Shown in pieces: positions 61,801-64,000 of a DNA stretch of 64,000 bases; positions within the stretch are counted from its first letter, which is position 1; every line of letters starts with the position of its first letter. Where the stretch lies: NCBI GenBank assembly GCA_903875215.1, contig CAIQVH010000033.1:1-64000 (forward strand), written 5' to 3'. The stretch is from an uncultured Anaerolineae bacterium. GTDB taxonomy: Bacteria > Chloroflexota > Anaerolineae > Anaerolineales > Villigracilaceae. The translations under genes and the position numbers were made by a program. A model generated the notes under the pieces. It had not been told where the DNA came from and searched no databases. It saw only the letters and a list, made by a program, of their open reading frames with translations.

Positions 61801-63465
61801 ATGCAAACCGAGTTAAAAGTCAGGCAAATTTTGGGTCGAACCTACCTGAATGAAAACCGCCTTGAGGAGGCGCTGGATGTTTTTACCCGAATCCTGGCGG
61901 ATTATCCGGAGGATCTCGAGACGCTGCTCATCCTTGGGAATTTTTATCTGGCCAGCGGAGATGGGAAAACCGCCCAGGCGCTTTACATGCGCGCCCGGCA
62001 GCTGAATCCTGCAAACAAGACCATCGAACGCCAGCTGGCACTGGCGGAGGAGATGGGAGACAGCGGTCTCCCCGAGACGTCTCCCACCGATCTGCCGGCG
62101 GTGGCGCGCCTGCTCCAGCGCCTGACTGGCCAGAACAAAAGCGTCAGCGAGACAGACATTTTACGCGCGGCTACGCTCCTCGACAGAATTATCAACAGCG
62201 AAAACCCGGCCGCCCTGGTGTCGGAACATCTGGACGAGATTGACGAACTTCTGCCGGCGTTGATTGAATTAAATATCCGCCAGGCTTATGCTGATGGCCG
62301 CCACGACCTGGTGGAGGTATTGCGTGTCCTGCAGCTGAATATTGATTACCAACTCGATGCCCGAAGTGAAAACGTGGCTGGCAGCGATGTGCCTGCCGTG
62401 TATGAAGGCCGGATCTGTCTGCTCCTGCCAGACCTTGAGAATAAATCGGCGCGCATGACCACGCTGAAAACCGCGCTGGAGGCGCTAGGCTGCCAGGTGA
62501 CCGAGCGGAGTGAGTACCTTCCGGCCCGGGATCAGAAACCGGATGTGGTCATTACCAGCAATCCGCATATTAACCCGGCGCTCTGCGAAAGCCTGGAAGC
62601 GCTTGCGGCGGCGCAGATCCCGATCCTGCTCGACCTGGATACGGATTTTGAGAAGCAGCCGATTTCGCATCACGCCTACCTGACGCAGGGGCTGGGTACT
62701 CAGCTGCGCAGCAATGCCTACACTACCGCCCTGGCCCTGGCTGACCTGGTGACAGTTCCCTCTGAAACGCTGGCTGTTGGGTTGGGTGATGTTACCCGGC
62801 GCATCTGCCTGCTTCCGGATGGCTGGGCGAGCCAAAACAAACTCTGGGAGAAACCTGCTCCTTCGCGCAGTACACTCAATATTGGCTGGGTGGGCACGAA
62901 CGGCGAATTGGAAGACCTGGTCATTGTGAGGCGCTACATCCTGCGCATTCTGCGCGAATTCCCACACACACGGATCGTGGTGTTGGGCAACCCGCAAGCC
63001 TATCGTTTGTTTGAGAGCTTGCCGGAAAACCGGCGGTTGTATCTGCCGGTCGTCGCGCACGAAGAATTTCCCTACCTGCTCAGCCAGCTCGATATTCTGC
63101 TGGTGCCTTTGCGCAACCTGCCCTACAACCTGTCGCTGCCCGATACGGCGCTGGTGGAAGCGGGCGCACGGGGCATTCCCTGGCTGGCATCTCCAACCCC
63201 CGCTTTCCGCCGCTGGAAGGCCGGAGGGATTTTATGTGAAAGTCCCGATGACTGGCATCTTAACCTGCGTCACCTGGTGATGGATGATGACCTGCGCCAG
63301 ACCCTGGGAACAGCAGGCAAAAACGCCGCCCGCGCGCGCGAGATGAGCCAGCTCGGCCCGCTGTGGCTGGAGCGAATCCGCCAGGTCAGCGCGGAAAAGT
63401 CAGCCTTACGTCGCAGCCCGGAAAACCAACCGGCCATATCCACAGAACTCGGAGTCTCGCGTTGA
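61801..63465 (+). CDS. TPR / glycosyltransferase-like protein
   Basis: 554 residues from the ATG at 61801 (AGGTG six bases upstream); earlier in-frame ATGs lie in the promoter region. About residues 1-85 form TPR repeats (ILGRTYLNENRLEEALDVFT). The C-terminal half, from about 195, looks like a GT4-type glycosyltransferase (VVITSNPHINPAL, LNIGWVGTNGELEDLVIV, LLVPLRNLPYNLSLPDTALV). Possibly it modifies the flagellin, as the island ends here; this is a guess from position. Confidence 0.7.
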   Translation: MQTELKVRQILGRTYLNENRLEEALDVFTRILADYPEDLETLLILGNFYLASGDGKTAQALYMRARQLNPANKTIERQLALAEEMGDSGLPETSPTDLPAVARLLQRLTGQNKSVSETDILRAATLLDRIINSENPAALVSEHLDEIDELLPALIELNIRQAYADGRHDLVEVLRVLQLNIDYQLDARSENVAGSDVPAVYEGRICLLLPDLENKSARMTTLKTALEALGCQVTERSEYLPARDQKPDVVITSNPHINPALCESLEALAAAQIPILLDLDTDFEKQPISHHAYLTQGLGTQLRSNAYTTALALADLVTVPSETLAVGLGDVTRRICLLPDGWASQNKLWEKPAPSRSTLNIGWVGTNGELEDLVIVRRYILRILREFPHTRIVVLGNPQAYRLFESLPENRRLYLPVVAHEEFPYLLSQLDILLVPLRNLPYNLSLPDTALVEAGARGIPWLASPTPAFRRWKAGGILCESPDDWHLNLRHLVMDDDLRQTLGTAGKNAARAREMSQLGPLWLERIRQVSAEKSALRRSPENQPAISTELGVSR

Positions 63466-64000
63466 TTGTCACTTACATTCACTCCACCTGCGCCGAAGAT
63501 CAGATTCGGGTCCAGCTAAGGTGCCGAAATTTCGCTGATGCGATCAATCGCACCCGCGTACACAGCGCCCATCTGCTGGAACTTGATGCCTTCATCCGCA
63601 ATACGCCCGAAGCCGAGCAGCTCTGCTCCGCCTCCGATTTGCTTGTGATTCACCGCTATGTATTTGGGCCGGTGTTGCCCGTCATCCAATACTGGAAGGC
63701 GCGCGATAAAAAAGTCATCGTTGATTTTGACCAGGCGCTCAATCATTTGACGCCTGACCTGCCTGGGTACACCTTTTGGATGGAGGGGAACCCCCAGGTT
63801 GGGTTTGCTGCCTATCGCAACCATTCCAATGAGCTGCCGTTGGAACAATTCAAATGGGGGCTCGGCATGCTGGATGCTGCCACGGTCTCCTCCTCGCGGC
63901 TGGCGGATGATTGGTCCAGGCTGACGACGATTTACGAGATCCCCGAATATCTCAATACTTACCAGTACCCGGCCTCGGAGCATGGCCGGGGCACCGAAAT
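63462..64000 (+). CDS. Glycosyltransferase-like protein (partial)
   Basis: N-terminal ~179 residues, cut by the window end. TTG start overlaps the previous stop (TTGA) and has GGAG seven bases before it. IVTYIHSTCAEDQIRVQLRC, DLLVIHRYVFGPVLPVIQYW and DKKVIVDFDQALNHL suggest the N-terminal half of a GT4-like glycosyltransferase. Coupled to the TPR/GT gene, so it probably acts on the same glycan. Confidence 0.65.
   Translation, partial: MIVTYIHSTCAEDQIRVQLRCRNFADAINRTRVHSAHLLELDAFIRNTPEAEQLCSASDLLVIHRYVFGPVLPVIQYWKARDKKVIVDFDQALNHLTPDLPGYTFWMEGNPQVGFAAYRNHSNELPLEQFKWGLGMLDAATVSSSRLADDWSRLTTIYEIPEYLNTYQYPASEHGRGTE

Overview
The window (G+C-rich, no tRNA, rRNA, CRISPR or IS element seen) looks like a flagellated, Gram-positive-like or monoderm-type bacterium, most probably a member of the Chloroflexota (Anaerolineae-like). 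This is an inference from protein flavour: a zinc-type S14, a Cys-containing S4 and L24, a FliY/CheC/CheX/CheD style chemotaxis set, no FlgH/FlgI outer rings, and an MmpS-like protein. The species cannot be fixed without a search.

Region 1 (1-17102) is the ribosomal superoperon: end of tuf, then the S10, spc and alpha clusters (rpsJ to rplQ, with secY, adk, map, rpmJ and rpoA), then truA-rplM-rpsI. All genes are on the plus strand with short gaps or overlaps. infA is missing from its usual place between map and rpmJ, and rpmJ has its own promoter and leader hairpin. A structured 209-bp gap separates rpsJ from rplC.

Region 2 (17196-21642) is a short unrelated stretch: a MazG pyrophosphohydrolase carrying the remnant of a tetrapyrrole-methylase domain, a hydrolase/acyl-CoA-ligase fusion that seems to be transcribed without a leader, and a second alpha/beta hydrolase closed by a strong terminator.

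Region 3 (21657 to the end) is a flagellar and chemotaxis island of about 42 kb: fliR-flhB-flhA-flhF-(membrane protein)-fliA-(SwrB-like)-flgF-flgG, then flgM-flgN-flgK-flgL-csrA, then cheA-cheC-cheD-cheY-cheB-cheR-HDOD-cheX-cheX, then fliC-fliD-flaG-fliS, then flgC-fliE-fliF-G-H-I-J-slt-flgB-fliK-flgD-(TIGR02530)-flgE, and a convergent minus-strand operon (M23 peptidase, PilZ protein, FliK-like, FlhB C-terminal-like). It ends in a TPR/glycosyltransferase pair. FliP, FliQ, FliM, FliN/FliY, MotAB, CheW, receptors, FliW and FlhG are not here and must be encoded elsewhere if the system is complete.

The main discovery is regulatory. Four flagellar/chemotaxis operons (fliR, cheA, flgC and the minus-strand M23 operon) each start with four direct repeats of TTYAY at an exact 11-bp period, with a TAnnnT -10 box starting exactly 27 bp after the start of the last repeat. 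This geometry is typical of OmpR/PhoB-family response-regulator sites and suggests an undescribed master regulator of class II flagellar genes. A second tier is sigma-28: flgM, fliC and fliS have sigma-28-type promoters with exact 11-bp spacing, in keeping with fliA and flgM in the cluster. The fliC leader also has a hairpin with a GGA loop and an SD overlapping GGA, a layout expected of CsrA control.
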